Below, piece by piece: positions 43,940 to 53,418 of a stretch of 64,000 nt of DNA; position 1 is the first letter of the stretch; each line of letters begins with the position of its first letter. A program made the translations under genes and the position numbers. This DNA is from Ignavibacteriota bacterium (GTDB taxonomy: Bacteria > Bacteroidota > Ignavibacteria > Ignavibacteriales > Melioribacteraceae), in NCBI GenBank assembly GCA_002698995.1, contig PAAX01000036.1, positions 1 through 64,000 of the forward strand, given 5' to 3'. The notes beneath the pieces are model-generated. The model saw only the letters and a list, made by a program, of their open reading frames with translations, searched no databases and was not told the origin of the DNA.

Positions 43940-46081
43940 TTAGAATGCTTCACCAATTCCGATATGAAATTGGAAAATATCCCAAAAATTCTTCTTAAAA
44001 AGATTTCTTCTATCTTTAGGATCATAAGCTTTAATTGCAAAATCTAATCTAAAAGGAACAATCTCTGAATAATATCTGAATCCTATTCCGGCAGCAACAG
44101 CAAACTGATTAAATTGAATATCTGAATAGTGTTCCCAAACATTTCCATAATCTGTAAAAAGTGCAATCCCTAAATTATCCAGAAATCTATATCTTGCTTC
44201 CAACGAACCTTCAACAAGCATAAATCCTCCTGCGGCAAGATTTCTGATGAAAACAGTTTCAAATTCTTGAACTGTTAAATTATCTGGAATACCGGTAAAC
44301 TCTGGTGCTAAATCGCCTTGTCCCCATCCTCTATTTGAGTTACTTCCTCCGGCATAAAATCTTTGATTTATCGGTACATTTAGAACATCTCCACGATAGG
44401 CGTGAATATATCCGAGTCTTATTTTAGTTCCATAAGCAATATCTTTGGAATCTGAGAATGGGAAATAATAGGCGCCGCTTGAAACCAATTTATAATACAA
44501 AGGACTCACATTTGAAATTAATCCGTACAAGCTTCTCAAACCATTTCCATCTTCAAACCTAAATCCAAGAGTAAATCCTCTTGTCGGGAATAAATAATCA
44601 TTGGTTTTATTGCTGGTAAGTTCTAATCCTAAAATCGTATTTGTGGCATTAGATTCGTTTCCATTTTGTGATTTGATTGCATTAAATAAAGCTTCTGCAG
44701 TTTGAGTAATAATAGAATCGGGTAGTCCGGCTGCATTGTTTCTTAAATATGATTCGATTCCATTATACAGGTAGGAATCGAAGAAAAAATATTTTTCATT
44801 TTCGATATTGAAAAACGTTTTCATCCCATTGAACAAAGTGTATTTCGGCATTTCAAAATTAAAAGTAAGATTACCACCGGTTAATGTTGCACTCCATTCA
44901 TTTCTTCTTTTCTGTAGGGTTATATATGTTTCAACTGCGGTATTAATTGTCTTTCCAAACAAAAACGGCTGTTCCAATTTAACACGGGCATCAGCATAAC
45001 CAAAAAAGTTTGTATCGGATAAAGAAAAACTGGTTAGAAATTGAGTTATATCTCTTGCTGCAACAGAAGTACTGATTGTTAGTTTTCTAGCTCCACCTAG
45101 AAAGTTCTTTTTAGAAAAACTCAAACCAATACCGGTATTAAATGAATTATCTTCGTTATTGAAAAATAGATCAGGAGAAATTTCATGTAATCTACCAATA
45201 TCGGCACTAACTAAAATCGGAACGTAACGACCGGTTGTATCTGCAACTATTCCCGAAACTAAAGCACTTGAAAATATATTTGTTCTGTAAAGTCTAACTT
45301 GTGCATCTCTAAGATTATCAATTCTGTAATTATCTTCCGGTTTTATATTCACAATCTCTTTAATTAATTCTTCGTCAACTAGATCTTTACCAACTCCTTT
45401 TTTATTTACTCTTACTTCTTTAATAAAATACTTTGTACGGAGTTGATAATCCAGAATTACATCTACCTTATTTTTTATTGTGTCTATTTTTACTTCCGAA
45501 TTGGTAATTTCAGAGAGCATATATCCGTTGTTTTTAAGGAAATTTAATGTTTCACTTTGAAGTCTTTCAATTTCTGCTTGAGAATAAACTGCAGAAGTAT
45601 CAAGATTAAAAAAGCTCCAAAATTCATCTCTTACATATTCATTAACTTCATCAGCACCGTTTACTTGAAGTGAATTATATTTAAATGGATCATTTTCTAT
45701 AATATTATAAATTAAATTCACTGTTTGTGAAGAAGAATCAACTTGAATGCTGTTTGTTATTTCAACTTGAAAAAAACCTTTTGCCCAATAAACCTGCTTG
45801 ATTGCATCAATATCTAAAGGAATTAAGGTTCGATCAAAGTAAACAGCAGATTCTCCAAAGCTTGTAAACGAATTAACGAATTGTAAAAACCAGCCCGGAG
45901 TTGTTTTTGAAATAATAGATTCTTCCAATAGAGTAGATGAAATATTTTCATTTCCGGTAAAAATTATTTCATCTAGTTCATAATCATAAATTTCTTGTCC
46001 TGTAATGTTAGTTACAGAAGAAAAAAAGAATAACAAACCAATTAGTAACTGTTTTATTTTAGTTTTAATTTCTAATCTCAA
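43940..46081 (-). CDS. BamA/TamA-like outer-membrane protein
   Basis: This 713-residue protein has a signal sequence (about 1-28), POTRA-type units at about 30-290 (for example DEIIFTGNENISSTLLEESI) and a C-terminal 16-strand surface-antigen barrel containing GSNSNRGWGQGDLAP, the site of the usual RGF/RGW loop, and ending in a Phe-rich strand. It is shorter than BamA, which has five POTRA domains, and closer to TamA. It probably inserts or translocates outer-membrane proteins. The start codon is TTG, seven bases after AGGA and inside the end of the YkuD-like gene (17-base overlap). Confidence 0.88.
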   Translation of the reverse strand: MRLEIKTKIKQLLIGLLFFFSSVTNITGQEIYDYELDEIIFTGNENISSTLLEESIISKTTPGWFLQFVNSFTSFGESAVYFDRTLIPLDIDAIKQVYWAKGFFQVEITNSIQVDSSSQTVNLIYNIIENDPFKYNSLQVNGADEVNEYVRDEFWSFFNLDTSAVYSQAEIERLQSETLNFLKNNGYMLSEITNSEVKIDTIKNKVDVILDYQLRTKYFIKEVRVNKKGVGKDLVDEELIKEIVNIKPEDNYRIDNLRDAQVRLYRTNIFSSALVSGIVADTTGRYVPILVSADIGRLHEISPDLFFNNEDNSFNTGIGLSFSKKNFLGGARKLTISTSVAARDITQFLTSFSLSDTNFFGYADARVKLEQPFLFGKTINTAVETYITLQKRRNEWSATLTGGNLTFNFEMPKYTLFNGMKTFFNIENEKYFFFDSYLYNGIESYLRNNAAGLPDSIITQTAEALFNAIKSQNGNESNATNTILGLELTSNKTNDYLFPTRGFTLGFRFEDGNGLRSLYGLISNVSPLYYKLVSSGAYYFPFSDSKDIAYGTKIRLGYIHAYRGDVLNVPINQRFYAGGSNSNRGWGQGDLAPEFTGIPDNLTVQEFETVFIRNLAAGGFMLVEGSLEARYRFLDNLGIALFTDYGNVWEHYSDIQFNQFAVAAGIGFRYYSEIVPFRLDFAIKAYDPKDRRNLFKKNFWDIFQFHIGIGEAF

Positions 46082-46688
46082 CAGGAGTTCCTATTTTCAC
46101 GATCAAGTGAAGTTCATCAATACTTTCATTACTTATTGCAATGCTGCCGTCTGTCCAGTTAAAAGCAAAAGGAAGATTTCTAAAGATAAAGTCATACTCC
46201 CCTATTCCAATAATTCCAATTTCTCCTCCTAATTTAGTATTAAAAGGAGGACAATTATTTCCGTTTACTGCGGCAATCTTATCATGATCTTGTTTATTGA
46301 TAAATCCATATTTCAGAGCTTCGGCAGAAATTTGGCTGTTTGGAAAATTGAGCATCAGTTTTTTATGATACAAATAATTAGTATCAATATTACAGATTTT
46401 GAATCTTCCGATAGGTGTCACTTTTTCATCTTTACTTCTTTTGAAGTTACCTTGGTTCTTTCCAAAAACAGCTTTATAAGATTTTACCAAAATCGAATCT
46501 GAATAAAGTTCAACTCTGTAAGTGCTTTTATCAACAACTAAAGAAACGTCCGAAAGTTCACTAATTCCCTTTTCTGCCATTGCTTCCTGCAATGTATCTT
46601 CTCTAATATTAAGTATTATTCCATAAAGAATTACCCCAGCAAAAAATAGTATTATGCTTCCGCTAAAGTAAATTATGTTTCTTATCAT
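46065..46688 (-). CDS. YkuD-fold protein with substituted catalytic residues
   Basis: This 207-residue protein has an N-terminal membrane anchor (about 5-27) and an L,D-transpeptidase fold: VDKSTYRVELYSDSILVKSYKAVFGKNQG, then TPIGRFKI, then the C-terminal core. The core reads WTDGSIAISNESIDEL at 178-193 where active members have WT.GCIA.SN; the Cys is Ser182. The upstream His of IHG is Ile160 in EIGIIGIG. Both catalytic residues therefore seem lost, so it is unlikely to cross-link peptidoglycan. Cys146 lies elsewhere and does not fit the motif. It overlaps and precedes the BamA/TamA-like gene. Confidence 0.85.
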   Translation of the reverse strand: MIRNIIYFSGSIILFFAGVILYGIILNIREDTLQEAMAEKGISELSDVSLVVDKSTYRVELYSDSILVKSYKAVFGKNQGNFKRSKDEKVTPIGRFKICNIDTNYLYHKKLMLNFPNSQISAEALKYGFINKQDHDKIAAVNGNNCPPFNTKLGGEIGIIGIGEYDFIFRNLPFAFNWTDGSIAISNESIDELHLIVKIGTPVEIRN

Positions 46689-46776
46689 TGTTGATAAATG
46701 ATTTATTTAAAAACTATAATATAAATAAAGTAGAATTAAGAAAGATTTGAAATTAAAAAAGTTTTAAACCGATAAA

Positions 46777-46804
46777 AAAAGCCTGCTAATATTCTTAGCA
46801 GGCT
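46777..46804 (-). terminator. Terminator of maeB
   Basis: On the minus strand AGCCTGCTAA pairs with TTAGCAGGCT around a five-base loop and is followed by seven T. It lies directly past the maeB stop codon. Confidence 0.92.
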
Positions 46805-46813
46805 CAATAAATT

Positions 46814-49081
46814 TTACATATGTACTTTTTTATAATCAGCATCAACAGCGGCAATTGCAGACATATTAATTATATCATCTACAGTAGAATCTCTCTGCAG
46901 AACATGAACAGGTTTTTTAGTTCCCATTAAAACCGGACCAATAACGGTTGCATCTGTTAATCTTGCCAACAATTTATAAGCAATATTTCCGGAATTAAGA
47001 TCAGGGAAAATCAAAACATTAGCTCCTCCTTTAATTGAAGAGAATGGGAATGTTTTTTCCAATATTTCAGGAACTAATGCAGTATCAGCCTGCATTTCGC
47101 CATCTACTAAAATATCGGGTCTTTTCTGTTTAACAAGTTCTGTAGCTGTTTTAACTTTATTAGATTGCGGATAGATTGAACTTCCGAAATTACTAAAGGA
47201 AAGCATTGCTACTTTTGGTTCAATTTCAAATTCTCTAACTGTATCAGCTGCAGAAATTGCGATAGCGGCAAGTTCTTCAGGATTAGGATCAACATTTACG
47301 GTAGTATCGGCAAAGAATAGAACTTTGCTGTCTATAATAATTATATACAATCCGGATACTACTTTTGGGTTAAGAGAATCTTTAACGCCAATACATTGAA
47401 GAGCTGGTCTGATTGTTTCCGGATAGTGAGTAGTTAATCCGCTTATCATTGCATCTGCATCACCGGAATTAACCATCATAGCACCAAAATAATTTCTTCT
47501 CTGCATCATATCTCTGGCTGCTCTTTCGGTAATACCTTTTCTTTGTCTCGCTTTATAAAATTCACTAACATACTTCTCTTTTATCTCATCAACTTTCGGA
47601 TCAATAATTTCGAAATTATTTACGTTGTATTCTAACTCATTTATTTTTTTAGTGATAACTTCTTTATTCCCCAGAAGAATTGGTTTTCCAATATTATCTG
47701 TATAAACAACATTTGCTGCTCTAATTATTTTTTCTTCTTCTCCTTCAGGATAAACAATTTTTTTAGGTGATTTTTGTGCTTTGTTAATAATTACTCTTAG
47801 AATTTCTTTGGAAAACCCTAAGCGTTCTTTCAATTCTTCTTCGTATGCATGCCAATCAGTAATTTGATTTCTTGCAACTCCTGATTCAATAGCTGCTCTA
47901 GCCACAGCAGGAGCTACCTTCCAAAGTACTCTTGGATCAAACGGCTTTGGAATTATATATTCATTACCGAATGAAAATTCTTTACCGCCATAAGCACTAA
48001 TTACAACTTCCGGTACTTTTTCTTTAGCCAAATGAGCCAAAGCTTTTACCGCAGCCATTTTCATTTCTTCGTTAATGGCTCTTGCTCTTACATCCAAAGC
48101 ACCTCTAAAGATAAATGGGAATCCCAATACATTATTAACTTGATTAGGATAATCACTTCTTCCGGTTGCCATTATTAAATCTTCTCTAACAGAAATTGCA
48201 TCTTCATAAGTTATTTCGGGATCAGGATTAGCCATAGCAAAAATAATCGGTTTATTTGCCATTGATGCTACCATTTCCTTAGTAATCAAATCTTTTTTTG
48301 AAAGCCCTACAAAAACATCGGCTCCTGTCATTGCTTCTTCCAAACTTGCAAAAATATTTTCATTTGCAAATTCTGCTTTGTATTTATTAAGATCAGTTCT
48401 TTCTTTGTGAATCAATCCTTTGGTATCAAACATAAAGATGTTTTCAGTTTTTACACCGGCTTTCACATATAATTTTGAACAAGCAATTCCAGCTGCTCCT
48501 GCGCCAACAACAATTAATCGTAAGTCTTCTAATTTTTTTCCGACTAATTCCGCAGCATTAATTAAGGCAGCACAAGAAATAATAGCAGTTCCATGCTGAT
48601 CATCATGAAAAACTGGAATATTCATAGATTCTTTAAGAGCTTCCTCTATTTCAAAACATTCGGGAGCTTTAATATCTTCTAGATTAATCCCTCCAAAAGT
48701 AGGTTCAAGCTGTTCAACAGTTTTAATTAATTCTTTAGGATCTTTAGTTTTAACTTCGATATCAAAAACATCAATATCGGCAAATCTCTTAAACAAAACT
48801 CCTTTACCTTCCATAACCGGTTTACCGGCATGAGCACCAATATCTCCCAAGCCCAATACAGCAGTACCGTTAGAAACTACTGCAACTAAATTCCCTTTTG
48901 CAGTGTACTGAAATACATCGTCATCATTCTTTTCGATTTCTCTACATGGTTCTGCAACACCCGGAGTGTAGGCTAAAGATAAGTCACGTGAAGTAAAGCA
49001 TGGTTTTGTTGGTCTTACTTCAATTTTACCTGCTCTACCTTTTTTGTGATACTCTAATGCTTCTTTTTTTGATACGCTCAT
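46814..49081 (-). CDS. maeB: NADP-dependent malic enzyme with phosphotransacetylase-like domain
   Basis: This 755-residue MaeB-type protein decarboxylates malate to pyruvate. The malic-enzyme part (1-425) has [27 protein letters not shown], the metal site around [13 protein letters not shown] and [10 protein letters not shown], and the nucleotide fold [12 protein letters not shown]. The C-terminal part (about 430-755) resembles phosphotransacetylase (Pta) but in this family is regulatory, sensing acetyl-CoA. The length matches hybrid MaeB enzymes. It links C4 acids with pyruvate beside the PEP carboxykinase and mutase routes. Monocistronic. Confidence 0.95.
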   Translation of the reverse strand: MSVSKKEALEYHKKGRAGKIEVRPTKPCFTSRDLSLAYTPGVAEPCREIEKNDDDVFQYTAKGNLVAVVSNGTAVLGLGDIGAHAGKPVMEGKGVLFKRFADIDVFDIEVKTKDPKELIKTVEQLEPTFGGINLEDIKAPECFEIEEALKESMNIPVFHDDQHGTAIISCAALINAAELVGKKLEDLRLIVVGAGAAGIACSKLYVKAGVKTENIFMFDTKGLIHKERTDLNKYKAEFANENIFASLEEAMTGADVFVGLSKKDLITKEMVASMANKPIIFAMANPDPEITYEDAISVREDLIMATGRSDYPNQVNNVLGFPFIFRGALDVRARAINEEMKMAAVKALAHLAKEKVPEVVISAYGGKEFSFGNEYIIPKPFDPRVLWKVAPAVARAAIESGVARNQITDWHAYEEELKERLGFSKEILRVIINKAQKSPKKIVYPEGEEEKIIRAANVVYTDNIGKPILLGNKEVITKKINELEYNVNNFEIIDPKVDEIKEKYVSEFYKARQRKGITERAARDMMQRRNYFGAMMVNSGDADAMISGLTTHYPETIRPALQCIGVKDSLNPKVVSGLYIIIIDSKVLFFADTTVNVDPNPEELAAIAISAADTVREFEIEPKVAMLSFSNFGSSIYPQSNKVKTATELVKQKRPDILVDGEMQADTALVPEILEKTFPFSSIKGGANVLIFPDLNSGNIAYKLLARLTDATVIGPVLMGTKKPVHVLQRDSTVDDIINMSAIAAVDADYKKVHM

Positions 49082-49138
49082 TTAATCACCTTTTTAAGAC
49101 TTTATTGTCCAACTAAATTATGTATTTTTTTTTAAAAT

Positions 49139-49165
49139 AAAAAAGCCGTCTTTGAATTGACGGCT
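49139..49165. terminator. Bidirectional terminator between maeB and frr
   Basis: AAGCCGTC pairs with GACGGCTT around an eight-base loop, with A/T runs on both sides. It ends the frr transcript on the minus strand. Confidence 0.88.
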
Positions 49166-49184
49166 TAATTTTTTTCGATTTATT

Positions 49185-49739
49185 TTATACTTCCATTATT
49201 TCTTTTTCTTTATGAGAAATAATTTCATCTATCTTCTTAACATGATCATCGGTTAACTTTTGAATTTCATCCTCAAATCTCTTTAAATCATCTTCAGAAA
49301 TTTCTTTATTTTTTTCAGACTGTTTAAGATGATTATTTGCATCTCTTCTAACATTTCTTACTGCAACTTTTGCATCTTCACCAAATTTTTTAACGAGTTT
49401 AACTAATTCTTTTCTTCTTTCTTCTGTTAGAGGAGGAATAGGAATTTTAATATTTGTTCCATCATTTTGGGGATTAAGTCCAAGATTAGCTTCTAAAATT
49501 GCTCTATCAATTACGCTAACAAGTGATTTATCCCAAGGAGTAATTGAAAGAGTATGAGCATCTAAAACAGAAACATTACCAACTTGTTTTAAGGGAGAAA
49601 GTGTACCATAATAGTCAACTTTAATTCCGTCAAGAAGAGCAGTTGTTGCTTTTCCGGTTCTAACTTTGGCAATTTCTTCTCTGAAAGCTTCAATCGATTT
49701 ATCCATTCGATTTTTGGCATCTTTTACATGGTTGTTCAT
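49185..49739 (-). CDS. frr: Ribosome recycling factor
   Basis: This 184-residue protein splits post-termination ribosomes together with EF-G. It shows the family's pattern (DKSIEAFREEIAKVRTGKATTALLDGIKVDYYGT at 13-46; KIPIPPLTEERRKELVK in the centre). Its length is normal. It is the last gene of the translation block on the minus strand, 31 bases after pyrH. Confidence 0.97.
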   Translation of the reverse strand: MNNHVKDAKNRMDKSIEAFREEIAKVRTGKATTALLDGIKVDYYGTLSPLKQVGNVSVLDAHTLSITPWDKSLVSVIDRAILEANLGLNPQNDGTNIKIPIPPLTEERRKELVKLVKKFGEDAKVAVRNVRRDANNHLKQSEKNKEISEDDLKRFEDEIQKLTDDHVKKIDEIISHKEKEIMEV

Positions 49740-49770
49740 GTCAAACCTCTGATTGATTGAATTAAGAATA

Positions 49771-50505
49771 TTATTTAATTAATTCAAGATGGCTTACCGT
49801 AGTTCCAACCGGTTCACCTTTAACTAATTTTAGTAAATTATCTTTCTTATCCATATTAAAAACAATAATCGGGAGATTATTTTCTTGGCACAAACTAATT
49901 GCCGTTAAATCCATAACCCGTAAATTTTTCTTAAGCACATCCAAATAAGAAATTTCATTAAATTGGACTGCATTTGGATTTTTCTCCGGATCGGAATCAA
50001 ATATTCCGTCAACTCTTGTTCCTTTAAGAATTACATCAGCTTCAATTTCAACGGCTCTTAAAGAAGCCGCTGTATCGGTACTAAAATATGGATGTCCGGT
50101 ACCGGCTCCAAATATAACAATTCTTCCCTTTTCAAGATGTCTAATTGCACGTCTTCTAATATAAGGTTCGGCTATTTCTTCCATATGAATAGCACTCATC
50201 AAGCGGGTGAACATTCCATGGTTTTCTAAAGTATTTTGAAGTGCTAAAGAATTGATCATTGTAGCGAGCATTCCCATTTGATCTCCGGTAACTCTATCAA
50301 TTCCTTGTTCGCTGGCGTTTAATCCTCTATAAATATTGCCTCCGCCTATAACAACGCCAATCTGCACACCTAAACTAAGCGCTTTTTTAACTTCTTCGGC
50401 AAAAAAATCCAATACTTTCGGATCAATTCCATGACCCAGATTACCCATTAAGGATTCACCGCTAAGCTTAAGTAAAATTCTTTTGTATTTAAGTTCTTTT
50501 ACCAT
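49771..50505 (-). CDS. pyrH: UMP kinase
   Basis: This 244-residue hexameric kinase makes UDP from [17 protein letters not shown] at the N terminus, [10 protein letters not shown], the [13 protein letters not shown] loop and the [13 protein letters not shown] segment are typical. AGGAGG lies just before the start. A terminator hairpin stands directly upstream of this ribosome binding site, so read-through or a separate promoter must serve pyrH. Confidence 0.97.
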   Translation of the reverse strand: MVKELKYKRILLKLSGESLMGNLGHGIDPKVLDFFAEEVKKALSLGVQIGVVIGGGNIYRGLNASEQGIDRVTGDQMGMLATMINSLALQNTLENHGMFTRLMSAIHMEEIAEPYIRRRAIRHLEKGRIVIFGAGTGHPYFSTDTAASLRAVEIEADVILKGTRVDGIFDSDPEKNPNAVQFNEISYLDVLKKNLRVMDLTAISLCQENNLPIIVFNMDKKDNLLKLVKGEPVGTTVSHLELIK

Positions 50506-50519
50506 ATCCTCCTCAATAT

Positions 50520-50552
50520 AAAAAAAAAGGTCTTATTAAGATAAGACCTTTT
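50520..50552 (-). terminator. Terminator between tsf and pyrH
   Basis: AAAAGGTCTTA pairs with TAAGACCTTTT around a short loop; on the minus strand nine T follow. It lies between the tsf stop (50560) and the pyrH ribosome binding site. The A/T runs on both flanks would allow function in both directions. Confidence 0.88.
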
Positions 50553-50559
50553 TGAGAAA

Positions 50560-51432
50560 TTATTTTTTATTTTCGTCACTAAGATGGAACCTGTGGAAAA
50601 GTTTTAATTTTACTTCCGAACCATTCTTAGCATTAAATTCTTTTATTAAATCACTTACTTTCTTACTGTTATCTTTAACATAAACTTGTTCAAATAAGCA
50701 ATTTTCTTCGAAGTATTTATTCAATTTACCTTGAGCAATTTTTTCTAAAATTTGTTCAGGTTTGCCTTCTTTTCTTGCTACTTCTTTATAGATTTCAATT
50801 TCTTTATTTAATGTATCTTGAGGAACTTCTTCTCTATAAAGGAAGCCGGGTTTCATAGCTGCGGCCTGCATTGCAATATCTTTTAATAAATCTGATAAAT
50901 CATTTTTACTTTCTTCTTTTGCATTTTCGGCAACAACTAAAACGCCTAATTTTGAACCGTGATGAATATACCCGGTAACAACACCATTTTCAGTTTCTTC
51001 AACTCTAAATCTAGATACTTCAATTTTTTCACCAATTTTAGCAACAACATCATTCAGACTATCGGCAAGTTTTTTACCATCATTAGCAAGTTCCATCAAT
51101 TCATCGACTGAATTTGGTTTTTCAGAAACAACCACATCATAAATCATTTGAGAAAATTTAATAAAGTCATCACTTTTTGCAACAAAATCTGTTTCGCAGT
51201 TAACTTCAACAATAGCACCGGATTTTCCACCATTAAAAGAATCAGCTATAACAACACCTTCATTTGCACTTCTTTCAGCTCTTTTAGCAGCAACAGACGC
51301 ACCTTTTTTTCTCAATATTTCAATTGCCTTTTCAAAATCACCGTCAGCTTCGGTAAGAGCTTTTTTACAATCCATCATTCCGGCACCGGTTTTTTCTCTC
51401 AGCTCTTTAACTTGAGCAGCAGATATTGCCAT
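50560..51432 (-). CDS. tsf: Elongation factor Ts
   Basis: This 290-residue protein exchanges GDP for GTP on EF-Tu. The N-terminal UBA-like domain (VKELREKTGAGMMDCKKAL) and the core with VEVNCETDFVAKSDDF are conserved. The start at 51432 follows AAGGA; an in-frame extension to 51462 lacks support. It follows rpsB after 33 bases, the usual rpsB-tsf pair, and is followed by a terminator. Confidence 0.97.
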   Translation of the reverse strand: MAISAAQVKELREKTGAGMMDCKKALTEADGDFEKAIEILRKKGASVAAKRAERSANEGVVIADSFNGGKSGAIVEVNCETDFVAKSDDFIKFSQMIYDVVVSEKPNSVDELMELANDGKKLADSLNDVVAKIGEKIEVSRFRVEETENGVVTGYIHHGSKLGVLVVAENAKEESKNDLSDLLKDIAMQAAAMKPGFLYREEVPQDTLNKEIEIYKEVARKEGKPEQILEKIAQGKLNKYFEENCLFEQVYVKDNSKKVSDLIKEFNAKNGSEVKLKLFHRFHLSDENKK

Positions 51433-51465
51433 TTTTATATTCCTTATTTTTTTATCATTCAAAAA

Positions 51466-52374
51466 TTATTCTTTATCAGAAGCAGCTTCTTCAGAACCTT
51501 CTTTTTTTGGTTCTTCTGTTTTTTCTTCAGCTTTTGCTTCTTCTTTATCGTCTGCTTTTTTACCAGCAGGTTTTCCATCTAATCTAACTCTTCTAACTCT
51601 ACCTTTTTTATCTTTAGATCTATCTTCGGTTTCTTCTTTTTCTTTTTTAGTTCTTTCCTTTTCAGCAGATTCATGAGCTTTTAATTCTTTTGCTTTTGCT
51701 TGTCCTTCAATAATTGCATCAGCTATTTGTCTAGATATTACTTCAATTGCACTAACCGCATCATCATTAGAAGGAATTAAATGATCAACAACATCCGGGT
51801 CACAGTTTGTATCAACAATAGCAAAAATTGGAATATTTAATCTAATCGCTTCTTGAACTGCAATTGATTCTTTTTTAATATCAACAATAAAAATAGCTCC
51901 CGGCATTTTCTGCATTGATTCAACACCATCAAGAACTTTTCTTAATTTATCTCTTTCTCTGCTAGCCATTAAACGTTCTTTTTTGGTAATCTTTTCAAAA
52001 GTACCATCAGATTCCATTTTATCAATAGTTTGCAGTCTTTTTACACTTTTTCTAATAGTAGTAAAGTTGGTAAGCATACCGCCCAACCATCTTTCGCTAA
52101 CCCAGTTGCTTCCGCATCTTTTCGCTTGTTCGGCAATAACTCCTCTAGCTTGTTTTTTGGTACCGACAAAAAGAACAGAATGACCTTTAGAAGCTACTTC
52201 GTACATAGCATTAAAAGCATCATCAATAGCGGCTTGAGTTTTCTTTAAATCAATTATATGAATCCCGTTTTTCTCCATGAAAATGTAAGGTTTCATTTTG
52301 GGATTCCATCTGCGGGTTAGGTGACCAAAGTGTGCACCTGATTCAATAAGGGCAGTTAATTCTACTCTTGGCAT
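51466..52374 (-). CDS. rpsB: Ribosomal protein S2 with charged C-terminal extension
   Basis: The first 235 residues are a normal S2 protein (LIESGAHFGHLTRRWNPKMKPYIF; RWLGGMLTNF; AIVDTNCDPDVVDHLIPSNDDA). About 65 extra residues follow, made almost only of Lys, Glu, Asp, Ala and Arg, ending in ASDKE; such tails are low-complexity and probably disordered. GGAG lies before the start. The 112-base spacer from rpsI contains a CGGATCCG palindrome and a nine-codon open frame whose stop is three bases before the S2 start. Confidence 0.95.
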   Translation of the reverse strand: MPRVELTALIESGAHFGHLTRRWNPKMKPYIFMEKNGIHIIDLKKTQAAIDDAFNAMYEVASKGHSVLFVGTKKQARGVIAEQAKRCGSNWVSERWLGGMLTNFTTIRKSVKRLQTIDKMESDGTFEKITKKERLMASRERDKLRKVLDGVESMQKMPGAIFIVDIKKESIAVQEAIRLNIPIFAIVDTNCDPDVVDHLIPSNDDAVSAIEVISRQIADAIIEGQAKAKELKAHESAEKERTKKEKEETEDRSKDKKGRVRRVRLDGKPAGKKADDKEEAKAEEKTEEPKKEGSEEAASDKE

Positions 52375-52486
52375 ATATTACTCCTGTTTAACTTCTACTT
52401 TCATCATTTCCACCCTTCATCCAATTTTTAGGTATGGACACAGGAGGCGGATCCGAAAGTATGAATGATTAATTAATAAATAAAAT
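52375..52486 (-). promoter_or_regulatory. rpsB leader region
   Basis: This spacer between rpsI and rpsB contains the palindrome CGGATCCG (52448-52455) in a GC-rich island and a possible nine-codon leader frame, MMKVEVKQE, at 52378-52407 (minus), ending three bases before rpsB. S2 autoregulates rpsB-tsf in other bacteria, but no known S2 leader motif could be verified here. Confidence 0.3.
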
Positions 52487-52873
52487 TTATCTCTTAGAGA
52501 ACTGGAATCTTTTTCTAGCTTTTGGCTGTCCGTATTTCTTACGTTCCACCATTCTCGGGTCTCTTCTTAATAATCCTTCAGCTTTTAAAGCCGGTCTAAA
52601 ATCCGGATTAATTTCTATTAAAGCTCTTGAAATACCTAAACGAATAGCTTCAGATTGACCTGAAAGTCCGCCGCCTCTAACATTAATGAAAACATCATAT
52701 TTACCTAATGTTTCAGTAATTTTAAAGGGTTGAAGTACGTCATCGCGGTGATACTTGAGCGGGAAGAAATTTTCAAATTCTCTATCATTAACTGTTACTT
52801 TACCAGAACCATTTCTTAAATAAACTCTGGCAACTGATGTTTTTCTACGTCCTACATATAATTTGTCAGCCAT
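52487..52873 (-). CDS. rpsI: Ribosomal protein S9
   Basis: This 128-residue protein of the small subunit has the conserved [10 protein letters not shown] start, the [23 protein letters not shown] core, and the basic tail [17 protein letters not shown], whose last Arg contacts P-site tRNA. It follows rplM after 11 bases, the usual order. Confidence 0.98.
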   Translation of the reverse strand: MADKLYVGRRKTSVARVYLRNGSGKVTVNDREFENFFPLKYHRDDVLQPFKITETLGKYDVFINVRGGGLSGQSEAIRLGISRALIEINPDFRPALKAEGLLRRDPRMVERKKYGQPKARKRFQFSKR

Positions 52874-52884
52874 TCACTTTCCTC

Positions 52885-53325
52885 TTAAAAACTTAATGCT
52901 TCAGGTTTTTGAGCTGAATGCGGATGATTTTCGCCCGCATAAACTTTTAATTTCTTAACTAATTTTCTGCCTAATCTTGTTTTTGGAAGCATTCCTTTTA
53001 CTGCATTATGAATCATAAATTCAGGTTTGCTTTCTCTTATTTGTGCAACAGATTTAACGGTTACACCGCCAGGATAACCAGAATGTCTGAAATATGATTT
53101 TTCAGATTCTCTTTTACCTGTAAGCTTAACTTTATCTGCATTTATTACTATTACAAAATCACCAGCATCCATGTTAGGAGTAAAAACTGCTTTGTTTTTA
53201 CCTCTAATTACTTTAGCAATTTGAGATGCAAGTCTACCTAATACCTGATCCTTAGCATCAACCACATACCATTTTCTATCAGCTTCTTCAGGTTTAATGA
53301 ATCTTGTTATTTTTTCCTGCTTCAC
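52885..53325 (-). CDS. rplM: Ribosomal protein L13
   Basis: This 146-residue protein of the large subunit contains [16 protein letters not shown] and [21 protein letters not shown]. It is the first gene of the minus-strand translation block. GGAG lies upstream, and the promoter at 53370-53400 is the likely start of the transcript. Confidence 0.98.
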   Translation of the reverse strand: MKQEKITRFIKPEEADRKWYVVDAKDQVLGRLASQIAKVIRGKNKAVFTPNMDAGDFVIVINADKVKLTGKRESEKSYFRHSGYPGGVTVKSVAQIRESKPEFMIHNAVKGMLPKTRLGRKLVKKLKVYAGENHPHSAQKPEALSF

Positions 53326-53369
53326 CGGATTCCTCCAAAACTTAACATATTTATACTCTTTAGAGCCTA

Positions 53370-53400
53370 CAAATATATTTTAATATTTACGAAATGTCAA
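53370..53400 (-). promoter_or_regulatory. Bacteroidetes-type promoter of rplM-rpsI
   Basis: On the minus strand TTGACA (53395-53400) is followed by TATATTTG (53370-53377), with exactly 20 bases between TTG and the box. The box is about 45 bases before the rplM start codon. Confidence 0.72.
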
Positions 53401-53418
53401 GAAATAGAAATTTCTAAT

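Noticed and set aside
51148-51582. 144-codon Phe/Ser-rich frame opposite tsf and rpsB.
   Set aside because: Its Phe/Ser richness is the antisense image of Lys/Glu-rich coding sequence.
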